NCBI RefSeq assembly: GCF_002272895.1
Contig: NZ_MLAQ01000002.1
Coordinates: forward strand, 1 to 64,000
From: Helicobacter sp. 12S02232-10
Lineage (GTDB): Bacteria; Campylobacterota; Campylobacteria; Campylobacterales; Helicobacteraceae
Direction of reading: 5' to 3'
DNA: 64,000 nucleotides
Shown here: positions 8,676 through 18,623 of the stretch, one piece after another
Numbering within the stretch: the stretch's first letter is position 1
Layout of the letters: every line of letters begins with the position of its first letter
The notes under the pieces: generated by a model
What the model was told of the DNA's origin: nothing
Database searches by the model: none
What the model saw: the letters and a program-made list of their open reading frames with translations, nothing else
Made by a program: the position numbers and the translations under genes

Positions 8676-9460
8676 TGCTTCTTCTTGCATTTTAATACAG
8701 CTTCGTGACAAGCCTGAATAAAAGCACCTCTAACCGCCCTATCTTCAAGCACAAAAAGACCTTCTATCGTCGTTCCTCCCGGACTTGTAATTGAAGAGAT
8801 GATTTGATCAGGGGATTGCTCACAAAGCAAATGCGAAAATCCTTCAAATGTCGTTCTAACAAGACTGAGCGCATCTTCACGCTTCAACCCCTCCCTGACA
8901 CCTGCATCAATCAATGCTTGAGCAACCAAAGCTAAAAAAGCCGGCGAACTGCCTCCTGTGGCTATAGAAGCATCTACTAAAGATTCAGAATCCACAAAAA
9001 CAGCACAGCCAAAACTTGAAATGATTTTTTTTGCCTCTTCAGCAATGTTTCCCTCCATATACACAGCCGTCGATGACTTTTGATATCTAGCCCCGACATT
9101 GGGCATTGCCTTGACATAATTGGCAGAAATGATATGCTGTTTTAACGTATCGATATTCACTCCTGCCATCACGCTATACACGGAATTGGCATTGCCTTTA
9201 TATTTAAAACTCTCTAAAGCATAAGGCTTGATGCATAAAATAACGATTTTTCCATCTACATCAATCCCTAATGATGGATCATAGATTTTTGCTTCTCCTG
9301 TTAAATGATTTTCTTCAAGGAATTTTTGAGCTTTTTGAGGATTTCTTCCTGTGATTTCAAATCGATAAATGTCTTTTAAATTGCTGTTTGCAATTCCTAG
9401 TGCAATTGCTTTGGCCATATTTCCATACCCGACAAAAAGTAATGTTTTTTGAGCTGGCAT
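8672..9460 (-). CDS. proC: Pyrroline-5-carboxylate reductase
   Basis: This 262-residue NAD(P)H-dependent enzyme performs the last step of proline synthesis. The Rossmann motif VGYGNMAKAIALGI is at the N-terminus. KAMPNVGARYQKSSTAVY and the C-terminal SPGGTTIEGLFVLED-RAVRGAFIQA signatures are present. The frame opens two codons earlier at a TTG, but ATG 9460 is placed six bases after AAGGA and is the better start. Confidence 0.93.
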   Translation of the reverse strand: MPAQKTLLFVGYGNMAKAIALGIANSNLKDIYRFEITGRNPQKAQKFLEENHLTGEAKIYDPSLGIDVDGKIVILCIKPYALESFKYKGNANSVYSVMAGVNIDTLKQHIISANYVKAMPNVGARYQKSSTAVYMEGNIAEEAKKIISSFGCAVFVDSESLVDASIATGGSSPAFLALVAQALIDAGVREGLKREDALSLVRTTFEGFSHLLCEQSPDQIISSITSPGGTTIEGLFVLEDRAVRGAFIQACHEAVLKCKKKH

Positions 9461-9536
9461 TCTCAATCCTTTATTAAATTTTATTTAAAATAATTCTTAA
9501 AATATAAAAAATTAAGTTAAATAAATAGCAATAAAA

Positions 9537-9929
9537 TTATTTTTCTTCTTTATAATAATTGGCGATAGGCTCAGCAAGACCATATTGAGGGTATTTAAGA
9601 CTGTCTAAAACGACCTGTCCCATTGTTTGATTGTCGAAATTAAAGACAACGGGGGCTAGAAAATTAATCGTGGAATTTTGAATCGGGGTTTGAATAACCA
9701 TAATATTGGCTGTAAAAACATTGTTGCTATTTTCAAGGTCGAGCAAAAGTTTCAAAGCAATGGGAACATCAAATTCATATTCTCTTAAAACAAACGGATT
9801 GATGAGCGTGAAGACAGGAACATCACTTTCTGCGTTGCTAAGGCGAACAAAAATGTCATCTATTCTTTCCAGCTTCATCTTTATGACATTTTCAAATCCC
9901 AAAATTGGCGATTTTACATCAAAAATCAT
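9537..9929 (-). CDS. fliW: Flagellar assembly factor FliW
   Basis: This 130-residue small beta-barrel protein binds flagellin and antagonises CsrA, coupling flagellin translation to filament export. Family features are SPILGFENV near the start, [17 protein letters not shown] and the conserved [25 protein letters not shown] block. It is divergent from bamD with a 188-base shared promoter region. A fliW-bamD-lon-tyrA order is also found in H. pylori. Confidence 0.93.
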   Translation of the reverse strand: MIFDVKSPILGFENVIKMKLERIDDIFVRLSNAESDVPVFTLINPFVLREYEFDVPIALKLLLDLENSNNVFTANIMVIQTPIQNSTINFLAPVVFNFDNQTMGQVVLDSLKYPQYGLAEPIANYYKEEK

Positions 9930-10068
9930 TTGTTAAACCCCTAACTTATACTAAATACTATATTTTAGAAAACAAATCTTATCATATATTCTTTAGATTT
10001 TATCCAAATTTTACATCTAAAAATCAATTTTACAAAATTATTTTTCTAATTGATTGCGTGAGATTAGG

Positions 10069-10074
10069 TATAAT
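10069..10074 (+). promoter_or_regulatory. -10 box of the bamD promoter
   Basis: TATAAT preceded by TTAGG, 44 bases before the bamD ATG, is a good match to the Helicobacter housekeeping -10 consensus. Confidence 0.6.
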
Positions 10075-10117
10075 ACAAAATAAAGACTACAAGAAACTAA
10101 ATAAAATTAGGAGCTTT

Positions 10118-10759
10118 ATGCCTTATAAGCAAATTATTTTTTTAATTTTTACCATTATCATTTTTGCAGCTTGCGCAAAACAAAATACAGAATACAATAA
10201 GCCCGCCATATACTGGTATCAAGGCATTGTAAAAGAAATCAAATTCGGGAATCTTGAAACTGCTGATAATTATTATTCTTCTCTTCAAAGCGAGCATATC
10301 AATTCCCCTTTATTGCCTGAAGCAATGCTTATTTTAGGGCAGGCACATATGAGCGAAGAAGAATATATTTTAGCTGAATTTTATTTTGATGAATATCTGA
10401 AGCGATATGGAACGATTGAAAATGCCGATTATATTGCTTTTTTAAAATTACAAGCCCATTATTATGCTTTTAGAAATCAAAGCAAGGATCAAGAATTTAT
10501 ATCAGATACAATCCAAGCTTTAGATATTTTTCTCAATAAATACCCTAATAGTCGCTATCTTCCGTATGTAGAATATATGCAGGTAAAATTCATTTTGGGG
10601 CAAAATGAACTCAATAAAGCCATTGCAAACGTTTATAAAAAACAACACAAAAAAGAGGCTTTAGAAAAATATCTCGATAGGATTGATGAAAAACTTGAGA
10701 AAGAAACTCACCCAAAACCTTCGCACATCCCGTGGTATGTCGTTATATTTAACTGGTAA
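10118..10759 (+). CDS. bamD: Outer membrane assembly lipoprotein BamD/ComL
   Basis: This 213-residue lipoprotein has signal sequence [16 protein letters not shown] and lipobox FAAC, giving acylated Cys19. The mature part is a series of TPR-like helical pairs ([31 protein letters not shown] as separate short motifs, later [13 protein letters not shown]). It is the BAM complex lipoprotein that helps insert outer membrane proteins. ATG 10118 follows TAGGAG. The open frame extends much further upstream but without a signal sequence. lon follows after 11 bases, so the two are co-transcribed. Confidence 0.88.
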   Translation: MPYKQIIFLIFTIIIFAACAKQNTEYNKPAIYWYQGIVKEIKFGNLETADNYYSSLQSEHINSPLLPEAMLILGQAHMSEEEYILAEFYFDEYLKRYGTIENADYIAFLKLQAHYYAFRNQSKDQEFISDTIQALDIFLNKYPNSRYLPYVEYMQVKFILGQNELNKAIANVYKKQHKKEALEKYLDRIDEKLEKETHPKPSHIPWYVVIFNW

Positions 10760-10770
10760 AGGAATCTGAT

Positions 10771-13170
10771 ATGCAAATAAATAGTTACGGCAACTTTCCA
10801 AGCGTGATGCCTGTCATCATTGAAGATGAAGTTTTTATGTATCCTTTTATGATCGCTCCTATCTTCATCACAGATGAGCCCAATATCAAAGCTGCCAACA
10901 AAGCTCTTGAGCAAAATGATCTCGTGTTTGTAAGCTGTGCAAAAAATTCTCAAGAACAAAAAAGACTTAAAGACAGCTTTTATGATGTAGGGGTCATTGG
11001 GAGCATTATGCGAAAAGTGGCACTTCCTGATGGGAGAGTCAAGCTTCTTTTTCAAGGCATTACAAAAGGAAAAATCCTGTCTATAGAAGATGAAGATCCG
11101 CTTCAAGCACTTGTAGATGTCATTGTTTATAAAAATTACGATCCAGATAAAATCAATGCCATTATGGAAGTCTTGCGTGAAAAAGTCACTAGTCTTGCCA
11201 ATATCAGTCAATTTTTTCCTCCAGACCTACTCAAAACCATTGATGACAACGACGACCCTAATCGAATCATCGATCTTATTGCCTCTGCTTTAAGATTAAA
11301 AAAAGAGCAGTCTTATCGTCTTTTTGCTAGTGATGACACAGAAGAAAGATTGTTGCTTTTGATTGATCTTGTGATTGAAGAAACCCAAACACAAAAACTT
11401 CAAAAAGAAATTAAAAGCAAAGTCCATAACAAAATGGAACAAATCAATAAAGAATATTTTCTTAAAGAGCAACTCAAACAAATCCAAAAAGAACTCGGGG
11501 TTGATAAGCAAAGAGATGAAGAGATCGATCAATATTACCAAAAACTTGAAAAAATCAAACTTTCTATGGACAAAGAAGCTTATAAAGAAGTCAAAAAACA
11601 AATTGATCGCTTGAGTAAAATGCACCAAGACAGCGCCGATGCAAATGTTGTTCAAAACTACATTGAATGGGTGCTTGAAATTCCATTTGGAAAATTTAGA
11701 AAGAAAAAACTTTCAATAAAAAATGTTCAAAAACAGCTTGATTCTGATCACTATTCCCTCCAAAAACCAAAAGAACGTATTGTTGAATATTTTGCTGTCA
11801 GGGAACTTTTAAATCTCAGAAATAAAACAAATGCCGAAGGAAAAGGAACAATTCTTTGCTTTTATGGACCTCCAGGTGTGGGAAAAACAAGTCTTGCAAA
11901 CTCAATCGCCAAAGCCATTGAACGCCCTTTAATCAGAATTGCACTTGGTGGTCTTGAAGATGTCAATGAACTCAGAGGGCATCGACGCACTTATTTGGGT
12001 GCGATGCCTGGAAGAATCGTACAAGGATTGATTGAGGCTAAAGAGATGAATCCTGTGATGGTCCTTGATGAGATTGATAAAGTGGGAAGAAGTATGCGTG
12101 GCGACCCTACAAGTGTATTGCTTGAAATTCTTGATCCTGAGCAAAATATTGCGTTCAGGGACTATTACACGAATTTTAACATTGATCTTTCTCAAATCAT
12201 TTTTATTGCCACTGCCAATGATATTTCCAATATTCCGCCTCCATTACGCGATAGAATGGAATTTATTGCTGTCTCAAGCTATACTCCTCAAGAAAAAGAA
12301 GAGATAGCAAAAAAATACTTGATCCCTCAAGAGATTAAAAAACACGCTTTAAAATCAAGTGAAATCGCTATCACACCTGATGCTATCAAAATCATCATCG
12401 AAAAATATACTCGCGAAGCAGGTGTGAGAAACCTGCGCCGAAATATTGCAACCATTATGAGAAAATGTGCAAAAATTATCCTCGAATCAAAAGAAAAAAT
12501 GAAAAAAATTATCATCGTCCCCAAAGAATTGCCACATTATCTTGATAAAATCGTTTTTGAAATTGATGCTGTTGATAAAGAAAATAAAATCGGGATCATC
12601 AACGGATTGGCTTGGACAAGTGTCGGGGGAGATGTGCTTAAAATCGAAGCGATTAAAATCAAAGGAAAAGGCTCGCTTACACTCACTGGTAGTTTGGGAG
12701 ATGTGATGAAAGAGTCAGCACGCATTGCATTTTCTGTCATCAAAGTATTGATTGATTCAGAAGTTTTAAAAATACATTCACCAAAATCAAAAAAGAGTAA
12801 AAAAGATCAGGAAGTTCAAAATTATAATCTCTATGATATCCATTTACACGTTCCTGAAGGCGCTACGCCAAAAGATGGTCCTAGTGCTGGCATTGCTATG
12901 GCAAGTGTGATTGCTTCGATTTTATGTGAAAAAAAGACACGTTCAGATGTTGCAATGACGGGTGAATTAACATTAACAGGAGTAGTTTTGCCTATTGGAG
13001 GACTCAAAGAAAAGCTGATTGCAGCCCATAAAGCAGGAATCAAAAAAGTTCTTATCCCTGAAAAAAATTATAAAAGAGATTTGGAAGATATTCCTGAAGA
13101 AGTCAAAAAAGAAATGCAAATCGTTCCTGTCAGCAAAATTGAAGAGGTTTTAAAAGAAGTTCTTTTATAA
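10771..13170 (+). CDS. lon: ATP-dependent protease Lon
   Basis: This 799-residue cytoplasmic AAA+ serine protease degrades misfolded and regulatory proteins. The N-terminal substrate-binding domain (about 1-190) is followed by a charged helical region. Walker A is GPPGVGKTS (about 367-375), Walker [10 protein letters not shown] (about 430) and the sensor [16 protein letters not shown]. The protease domain has catalytic Ser in [11 protein letters not shown] (about 706) and Lys in [14 protein letters not shown] (about 748). Length and motifs are complete. The insert at about 670-690 ([15 protein letters not shown]) is lysine-rich. Confidence 0.97.
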   Translation: MQINSYGNFPSVMPVIIEDEVFMYPFMIAPIFITDEPNIKAANKALEQNDLVFVSCAKNSQEQKRLKDSFYDVGVIGSIMRKVALPDGRVKLLFQGITKGKILSIEDEDPLQALVDVIVYKNYDPDKINAIMEVLREKVTSLANISQFFPPDLLKTIDDNDDPNRIIDLIASALRLKKEQSYRLFASDDTEERLLLLIDLVIEETQTQKLQKEIKSKVHNKMEQINKEYFLKEQLKQIQKELGVDKQRDEEIDQYYQKLEKIKLSMDKEAYKEVKKQIDRLSKMHQDSADANVVQNYIEWVLEIPFGKFRKKKLSIKNVQKQLDSDHYSLQKPKERIVEYFAVRELLNLRNKTNAEGKGTILCFYGPPGVGKTSLANSIAKAIERPLIRIALGGLEDVNELRGHRRTYLGAMPGRIVQGLIEAKEMNPVMVLDEIDKVGRSMRGDPTSVLLEILDPEQNIAFRDYYTNFNIDLSQIIFIATANDISNIPPPLRDRMEFIAVSSYTPQEKEEIAKKYLIPQEIKKHALKSSEIAITPDAIKIIIEKYTREAGVRNLRRNIATIMRKCAKIILESKEKMKKIIIVPKELPHYLDKIVFEIDAVDKENKIGIINGLAWTSVGGDVLKIEAIKIKGKGSLTLTGSLGDVMKESARIAFSVIKVLIDSEVLKIHSPKSKKSKKDQEVQNYNLYDIHLHVPEGATPKDGPSAGIAMASVIASILCEKKTRSDVAMTGELTLTGVVLPIGGLKEKLIAAHKAGIKKVLIPEKNYKRDLEDIPEEVKKEMQIVPVSKIEEVLKEVLL

Positions 13171-13220
13171 AAACTGCCAACTTAGTTTTTAATCTTTGGG
13201 CAAATGCTTTGAATTTGCAT

Positions 13221-13226
13221 TATAAT
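13221..13226 (+). promoter_or_regulatory. -10 box of the tyrA promoter
   Basis: TATAAT at 13221, preceded by TTTGCAT, lies 23 bases before the tyrA ATG in the lon-tyrA gap. Confidence 0.6.
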
Positions 13227-13248
13227 GTTTTATTTAACGGAGGAAAAA

Positions 13249-14076
13249 ATGCAGGCAGGAATTATCGGTTTGGGTCTCATTGGCGGGTCGATGGGACTAG
13301 CATTGCAACAAGCTAAGATGTTTAAAACCATTTTGGGCTATGATATCAACCCACTGCATACCCAACAGGCATTATCTTTAGGTTTGGTCGATGAATGTGT
13401 GAGCTTTGATGAGATCCAAGAATGCGATGTTATTTTTTTAGCCATCCCTTTAGAAGGGATTATTCAAGCTCTTCAAAAATTAGATAAAACCTCTCCTCAT
13501 ACGACGATTATTGACTTAGGAGGGGCAAAAGAAAAAATTATCGCTGCTGTTCCCCCTAAAATACGTAAAAATTTTATCGCTGCCCATCCTATGAGTGGGA
13601 CTGAATTTTATGGACCAAAGGCCGCCCTTAAAGATTTGTTTAAAAATAAAATCATTATCTTTACGGATTTAGAAAATAGTGGTGAATTTCAAATTGCTTG
13701 TGCGAAAGAAATTTTTCTTTCCATTGGAATGCGTATCATTAAAATGAATTCCAAAGACCACGATAAGCACATTGCCTTTATCAGTCATCTTCCTCATATC
13801 ATCAGTTATGCGCTTGCAAACACCGTTCTTTCCCAAGAAAACCCACAAACAATCCTTGCTCTTGTAGGTGGGGGCTTTAAAGATATGAGCCGGATTTCAA
13901 AAAGCTCTCCAATTATGTGGAATGATATTTTTAAACAAAATAAAGAAAATGTCTTAAAATCAATTGATTTGTTTGGAAAAGAAATGTTACTTGCTGAAAA
14001 ACTGATTCAAGAAGAAAATTGGGAAGAGCTCAAAGAGTGGATGGCTAAGGCCAACACTCTTCAAAATTTTATGTAA
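13249..14076 (+). CDS. tyrA: Prephenate dehydrogenase
   Basis: This 275-residue NAD-dependent enzyme of tyrosine synthesis starts MQAGIIGLGLIGGSMGLALQ, a Rossmann dinucleotide loop. The prephenate dehydrogenase signatures AAHPMSGTEFYGPKAA and HDKHIAFISHLPHIISYALA follow. ATG 13249 is chosen over the frame opening at 13225 because GGAGG lies five bases before it. There is no ACT or chorismate mutase domain. Confidence 0.94.
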   Translation: MQAGIIGLGLIGGSMGLALQQAKMFKTILGYDINPLHTQQALSLGLVDECVSFDEIQECDVIFLAIPLEGIIQALQKLDKTSPHTTIIDLGGAKEKIIAAVPPKIRKNFIAAHPMSGTEFYGPKAALKDLFKNKIIIFTDLENSGEFQIACAKEIFLSIGMRIIKMNSKDHDKHIAFISHLPHIISYALANTVLSQENPQTILALVGGGFKDMSRISKSSPIMWNDIFKQNKENVLKSIDLFGKEMLLAEKLIQEENWEELKEWMAKANTLQNFM

Positions 14077-14098
14077 ATTCAATCAAATGCTTAAAAAA

Positions 14099-14599
14099 TT
14101 AAGCAAAATTTGATTTGATTTGATTGACCCAAGAATCAATTCTTTCTTCTGTCAAATCATCTTGATTGTCTTCATCAATTGCCAATCCTACGAACTTATC
14201 CCCATCAACTGCTTTAGAATCATCAAAAGTATAGCCATCAGTAGAAGTTTGACCAATTAGCTTGCCACCCTTTGCTTTTTCATACAAATGATAAAGCGCA
14301 TCACAAAATGTATCGCTATAAGTGTCTTGATCTCCAAGTCCTACAAGCGCAACTGTTTTTCCAGAAAAATCACCTTCTTCTAAAGAACCGATGAAATCTT
14401 CCCAATCAGTTTGAAGGTCGCCACTCCCGTAAGTTGAACTTGCTAAAATAAGATTATCAAATCCTAAAAGCTGGTCTTTAGAAGCTTTTGCAACATCAAT
14501 AAGTTCCACGTTCTCTTTGCCAAGTTTATCAGCTATTTTTTCGCAGACTGTCTGAGTATTTCCACTATCGCTTCCATAAAAAATTCCTATTTTTTTCAT
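14099..14599 (-). CDS. fldA: Flavodoxin
   Basis: This 166-residue FMN electron carrier has the phosphate loop GSDSGNTQT at 9-17, the 50s loop [16 protein letters not shown] and the 90s loop [20 protein letters not shown]. It is a long-chain flavodoxin. In Helicobacter it accepts electrons from pyruvate:ferredoxin oxidoreductase and is essential; that role is family knowledge. SD AAAGGA precedes the ATG. Confidence 0.96.
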   Translation of the reverse strand: MKKIGIFYGSDSGNTQTVCEKIADKLGKENVELIDVAKASKDQLLGFDNLILASSTYGSGDLQTDWEDFIGSLEEGDFSGKTVALVGLGDQDTYSDTFCDALYHLYEKAKGGKLIGQTSTDGYTFDDSKAVDGDKFVGLAIDEDNQDDLTEERIDSWVNQIKSNFA

Positions 14600-14704
14600 T
14601 TTTTTATCCTTTATGATTTATTTTTAAATGCGATATTATACATCAAAATGTATATATCAAAAACTTTCCTATGAAAACAAATCAAAAACATTTCAAAAAT
14701 ATTG

Positions 14705-15274
14705 CTATTTTTTACTAAATTTTTTTAACAAAAACCAAATAACCACAACAAATACTATGAAAATCAAAGGCATTAAATAAGGCATATCGCTTGCTGCAGA
14801 AAAAATCCTCTTGATAAACTCACTTGCAAAAAATGATACCATACCTAGAAATACAGCCCAAATACCACAAGAAAAAGCATTTAGAATTAAAAATTTTTTC
14901 AAATCATATTTGCTCAAACCAATTGCGATAGGAACAATTGTTTTGACTCCATAGATATATTTGTTGATAAAAATCAGCCAAATTCCGTATTTTTTCATCC
15001 AGATATGGACTAAGGCAACTTTTCTGCGGTGTTTTGAGAAGTATTTAAAAATCTCACTTTTTTGATACCTGCCCAAAAATGCTAAAACACTACTTCCAAA
15101 AGTATTGCCCAAAAAAGCAACCAAAATCGAAATCCCTATATCCATACTGCCCAAAGAACTGAGTATGCCTGCAACGACTATGCCCACATACCCGCTACCC
15201 ATACAATACAAAAATAAAATCAAATATCCCCACGTTTGAAAAGAATCTTGAAACGATTGAATAGTCTGTTGCAT
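14705..15274 (-). CDS. DedA family membrane protein
   Basis: This 189-residue inner-membrane protein has five to six hydrophobic segments. The DedA/SNARE-associated fold appears as GSGYVGIVVAGILSSLGSMD, FLGNTFGSSVLAFLGRY, FINKYIYGVKTIVPIAIGLSKYDLKKFL and a C-terminal Lys tail. DedA proteins act in lipid carrier recycling and membrane homeostasis. The start at MQQTIQSF (15274) follows AGAGGAG; the frame is open 17 codons further. Confidence 0.85.
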   Translation of the reverse strand: MQQTIQSFQDSFQTWGYLILFLYCMGSGYVGIVVAGILSSLGSMDIGISILVAFLGNTFGSSVLAFLGRYQKSEIFKYFSKHRRKVALVHIWMKKYGIWLIFINKYIYGVKTIVPIAIGLSKYDLKKFLILNAFSCGIWAVFLGMVSFFASEFIKRIFSAASDMPYLMPLIFIVFVVVIWFLLKKFSKK

Positions 15275-15394
15275 TTCTCCTCTTTCTCTCAAAACTACGC
15301 TTATTCTACCCAAAAATGATAACAAATATCATCAATAAATTCTATGGGAATAAAACTTGCTTGAATCAAGTTTAAATCCGACAAAGAGGTTTCA

Positions 15395-16228
15395 ATGCAA
15401 AATGGTTATTACTCTGCAACAGGGGGTATGGTCACTCAATTCAATCGACTTGATTTGATCTCAAATAATCTTGCCAATCTCAATACCAATTCTTTTAAAC
15501 GCGATGATGTGGTTATCGGGGATTTTTTAAGGCTTTATCAAACCCATCAAGAAACCCTGCCTATCAAAAATCAAACCCGAGATGCCGCCAAATACATCAA
15601 CAGAAATTTGGATCGAGTGCCTATCATTTCTGAAGAATACACAGATAGAGCTATGGGTGCTATGAGCAGAACGGAAAATCCTTTAGATTTTGCCCTGCAA
15701 AGAGAAAATGCTTATTTTGCAATTCAAACCCCTGATGGCATCAGATATACCCGCGATGGAAGCTTTACAATAGGAACAGATGGTATGCTTAGTACCAAAG
15801 AAGGGTATCACGTTTTAAGCAGAGTTGGTTTGGACAATCAAGGCGGGATTATGATGGCACAAGGTATGGAAATAGAAGCAGACAAAAACGGCAATCTTTA
15901 TTTTAGGGATACTGCTAATGAAGCTATTGGAGAAACATTGGCAGCAGGAGCGATCGCAATCGTTAGTTTTGCTAATCCTAAGTATCTCAAAAAAGTCGGT
16001 AAAAATCTCTATGAATACCCCGAGGATAAAATCAATGAAAGAGAAAATCTGATCGCTCCAAATTCTCTAGTTCAATATTTTGTCGAAAAAAGCAATGTAA
16101 ATGCCGTTACCGAAATGACAAATCTGATTGAAACCAACCGATTGGTTGATATGTATTCCAAAGTTCTCAAAACCCATATGGATGACCTCAACACTGAAGC
16201 TATCAGCAAACTTGCAGTAAGGGCTTAA
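15395..16228 (+). CDS. Flagellar basal-body rod protein, FlgF/FlgG-like
   Basis: This 277-residue axial protein has the N-terminal rod motif (SNNLANLNTNSFKRDD, about 23-38) and the C-terminal flagellar helix (VTEMTNLIETNRLVDMYSKV, then a helix to LNTEAISKLA). The middle contains YFAIQTPDGIRYTRDGSFTI, typical of FlgF/FlgG. It fits the proximal/distal rod family. Helicobacter has two FlgG-like proteins, and this looks like the one standing alone (FlgF-type) rather than the flgG copy in a flagellar operon. Which one it is cannot be settled by eye. Confidence 0.85.
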   Translation: MQNGYYSATGGMVTQFNRLDLISNNLANLNTNSFKRDDVVIGDFLRLYQTHQETLPIKNQTRDAAKYINRNLDRVPIISEEYTDRAMGAMSRTENPLDFALQRENAYFAIQTPDGIRYTRDGSFTIGTDGMLSTKEGYHVLSRVGLDNQGGIMMAQGMEIEADKNGNLYFRDTANEAIGETLAAGAIAIVSFANPKYLKKVGKNLYEYPEDKINERENLIAPNSLVQYFVEKSNVNAVTEMTNLIETNRLVDMYSKVLKTHMDDLNTEAISKLAVRA

Positions 16229-16251
16229 CTCTATAGAGTCCTTCTTGTGGC

Positions 16252-16653
16252 TTAAATGCTCTTTAAGTATCTTTCTAATATTTTACAAGCTGCTAAAGAA
16301 TCTAATTTTCCGTTTTTACAAGCTTGTCTTCTAGATTTTTTTCCCATATAAAGAATATCTTCAAACGCCTCAATACTTGAATAATCCTCATTGACATAAA
16401 CAATTTTTCCTTGAAATTTTACAAGTCCCATAAAATGCCTAATACGATGATACATTGGCGTCAAATTTTCATCTTGGGCACTAGGTAGTCCCACCGCAAG
16501 AATGGAAGCCTTTTTCAACTCCAAAAAATTTGAAAGCTCTTGGGCGGCTTGGTGGCGATTTTTACGAATGATGGGTTCCATTGGCAAGACAACCCCGCCA
16601 ATATAGCCCGCCAAACCGATTCTTTTAAGCCCTACATCGCACGCCACAATCAT
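16252..16653 (-). CDS. ruvX: Holliday junction resolvase-like protein RuvX/YqgF
   Basis: This 133-residue RNase H-fold protein has ACDVGLKRIGLAGY (Asp5), AVGLPSAQ and VYVNEDYSSIEAFEDI at the expected places, and the C-terminal DSLAACKILERYL. Family members act as Holliday-junction resolvases or in 16S rRNA 5' processing. It overlaps the dprA stop by 4 bp. Confidence 0.87.
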   Translation of the reverse strand: MIVACDVGLKRIGLAGYIGGVVLPMEPIIRKNRHQAAQELSNFLELKKASILAVGLPSAQDENLTPMYHRIRHFMGLVKFQGKIVYVNEDYSSIEAFEDILYMGKKSRRQACKNGKLDSLAACKILERYLKSI

Positions 16654-17438
16654 AATACAACCTTTAAAAATCCATTTTCTCTCACAATTTTCCCCTCAAG
16701 CTCATATTCTAAAACCAAATCTCCATACATCAAATAAGCCTCCTCAAAAGTAGGCATATTGGCACAAAATCTCAAGAATTCATCGTTATTTTTTTCTTGT
16801 TTGCCAAAAATTTGCCCCACAAAGACATCTATATCATAAATAGCTTGCGCTAATGCATTCTGAAGCAAAAAATTCGTTCCCTTGCTCTCATCAAGACGCT
16901 GGGGCAAAACAAAAATAGGCTTATTGCATTCTATAGCGATTTTGGCACTTTGCATTGAACCGCTGTTTAAATCTGCGTGGGGAATGATGACTAAATCGCT
17001 TAAAGCAATCACAAGTCGGTTACGCTGTATGAAGGAATAATTTTTTGGAGGGTAATTTTTTTCATATTCACTCAAAATCAATCCTTGTTGGGCTATTTGA
17101 GAGATAACAGCAGCATTTGAAACAGGATAAATCATATCTAGACTTGTCGGAGAAACCATAATCGTATTGGGAAGTGCCGCATTTTGTGCAATGATATCCA
17201 CTCCCAATGCACCCCCGCTCACTACAATGCCTTGATTTTGAGAAATTTTTTTGGCTAAAGCAAAAGTAAAGTTTTTGGTATAAGGGCTTGGGCGCCTAGT
17301 CCCTATGATAGCAATTTTAAAATGCGCCTCTAAAAGATTGGGATTGCCGGTATAATAGAGCTGTTTGGGGATATTTTTAAGGGCATTGAAAGACGATGGA
17401 AGAGGATATAAAGGCGAAAAAACAAAATCACTTTTCAT
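16650..17438 (-). CDS. dprA: DNA-processing protein DprA
   Basis: This 262-residue protein loads RecA on incoming single-stranded DNA in natural transformation. The Rossmann-like core is clear: IAIIGTRRPSPYTKNF, VSGGALGVDIIAQNAALP, NSGSMQSAKIAIECNKPIFVLPQ and ESKGTNFLLQNALAQ. The C-terminal domain is short, as in H. pylori. It sits in a minD-minE-deacetylase-dprA-ruvX run with overlapping genes; the 5' end overlaps the upstream gene by 11 bp. Confidence 0.92.
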   Translation of the reverse strand: MKSDFVFSPLYPLPSSFNALKNIPKQLYYTGNPNLLEAHFKIAIIGTRRPSPYTKNFTFALAKKISQNQGIVVSGGALGVDIIAQNAALPNTIMVSPTSLDMIYPVSNAAVISQIAQQGLILSEYEKNYPPKNYSFIQRNRLVIALSDLVIIPHADLNSGSMQSAKIAIECNKPIFVLPQRLDESKGTNFLLQNALAQAIYDIDVFVGQIFGKQEKNNDEFLRFCANMPTFEEAYLMYGDLVLEYELEGKIVRENGFLKVVL

Positions 17439-18390
17439 ATGTTTTTTTCACCGAATCAAAAATATCTTTGATATAAACAAGTTCTACTTTGTCAAAAAGC
17501 GTTTTCTTTGCAATTTCAAGTGCTTCAAAAGTCTCTTTATGTGGATGACAAATTGCAATGACATAGCCCTTTTTCTTCGCCATAGCAATTGCTTTTTTGA
17601 TTTGCAAAAGAATATCTTGCACATTTAAAACATTATCTAAAAATATTTGTCTTGAAAGTAAAGGTTTATGCATTTGTGCATAAATTTCAGGGGCTTTGGT
17701 CTCAATGGTTGTTCGAGAATCTACAAAAACAATGTCGTATTTTTCCAAAACTTCTATGAAATTTTTCATATCTTCATAACTTGCACTAAATTTGCTGCCA
17801 GTATGGTTATTGATAAAAGCCAATCTTGGAAAATCTCTTTTGATTTCAGAAATATAATTTTCAATCTCTTCTTTACTCTGACCTGTCTTAATCCATTTGT
17901 GGGGGCTTTGATAAAAATGTAGTGCTTCCAAAGGCAAATGAACCATATAAAACTTTTCTTTCGCTGCCATTTTTGGGGTGAGTTCATTATCATTATTATA
18001 AGGAAAAAAGGAAGGCGTGATCTTAAGCTTGAGATGATGTAACAATTTGAGTTGCCAAGTGTAGGCCATATCATCCATAATGATTCCCAATTTTGGTTTT
18101 TTAGATAATTTTTTTGGTTTAGGAGTTGGAATTTTACGGACTTTTCGCTCCGCTTGTAGGGATGTATTTTGGGAATCTTTTAAAATCAAAGGTGGGTTTG
18201 AAGCATTTTCTTCTAACTTTTTAGGAAAAATCGTTTCTGCTTCAGGTTTCAAGATTTTAGAGTTTATTGTTTCAGAGCGTTTGTGAAGGGACTCTTTTGC
18301 GTGAGAATGAGTATAAATCCAATAGCCGCTAAAAATTCCAAAAACAAAGCAAATAAACAATAATGAAATAAAAACTGCGTTTTTTTTCAT
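17428..18390 (-). CDS. Divergent polysaccharide deacetylase family protein
   Basis: This 320-residue protein is anchored or exported by an N-terminal hydrophobic segment (VFISLLFICFVFGIFSGYWI). A Lys/Pro-rich linker (about 40-95) precedes a deacetylase-like domain beginning KPKLGIIMDDMAY. It contains FMVHLPLEALHF-type, FINNHTGSKFS (HTGS), FVDSRTTIETKAPE and VIAICHPHKETFEAL motifs of the divergent deacetylase (DUF610-like) family. A periplasmic cell wall role is inferred. Its ATG shares one base with the minE stop (TAATG), so translation is coupled. Confidence 0.82.
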   Translation of the reverse strand: MKKNAVFISLLFICFVFGIFSGYWIYTHSHAKESLHKRSETINSKILKPEAETIFPKKLEENASNPPLILKDSQNTSLQAERKVRKIPTPKPKKLSKKPKLGIIMDDMAYTWQLKLLHHLKLKITPSFFPYNNDNELTPKMAAKEKFYMVHLPLEALHFYQSPHKWIKTGQSKEEIENYISEIKRDFPRLAFINNHTGSKFSASYEDMKNFIEVLEKYDIVFVDSRTTIETKAPEIYAQMHKPLLSRQIFLDNVLNVQDILLQIKKAIAMAKKKGYVIAICHPHKETFEALEIAKKTLFDKVELVYIKDIFDSVKKTYEK

Positions 18391-18623
18391 TATTTGCCTA
18401 AAATAATCTCGACCTCTAATGTATCGATATTTTGATTGGAATCAGCTTTGATATCAATTTTTGAAGCGTGGGTATATTTTTGTACCACTTCCAAAATCTC
18501 TCGTTTCATATCTTCCATATAAGGGAGCTTCACACTCCTTTCGTGGGCTAAAACAATTTTAAGTCTATCTTTGGCAGCTTTTGCACTCCCATCATTGCCA
18601 AACCATTTTGCAAGCAAATTCAT
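18390..18623 (-). CDS. minE: Cell division topological specificity factor MinE
   Basis: This 77-residue protein has the membrane/MinD-binding N-terminus MNLLAKWFG, the anti-MinCD helix [12 protein letters not shown] and a C-terminal dimerisation part. It releases MinD from the membrane by stimulating its ATPase, setting mid-cell division. Its start overlaps the minD stop by 4 bp. Confidence 0.95.
   Translation of the reverse strand: MNLLAKWFGNDGSAKAAKDRLKIVLAHERSVKLPYMEDMKREILEVVQKYTHASKIDIKADSNQNIDTLEVEIILGK

Noticed and set aside
11296-11655. Long Phe/Leu-rich minus-strand frame inside lon
   Set aside because: It is a mirror frame of a Lys/Glu-rich coding region, with no SD and atypical composition. 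Similar shadows opposite frdA, ppc, minD and the TonB receptor were discarded for the same reason.
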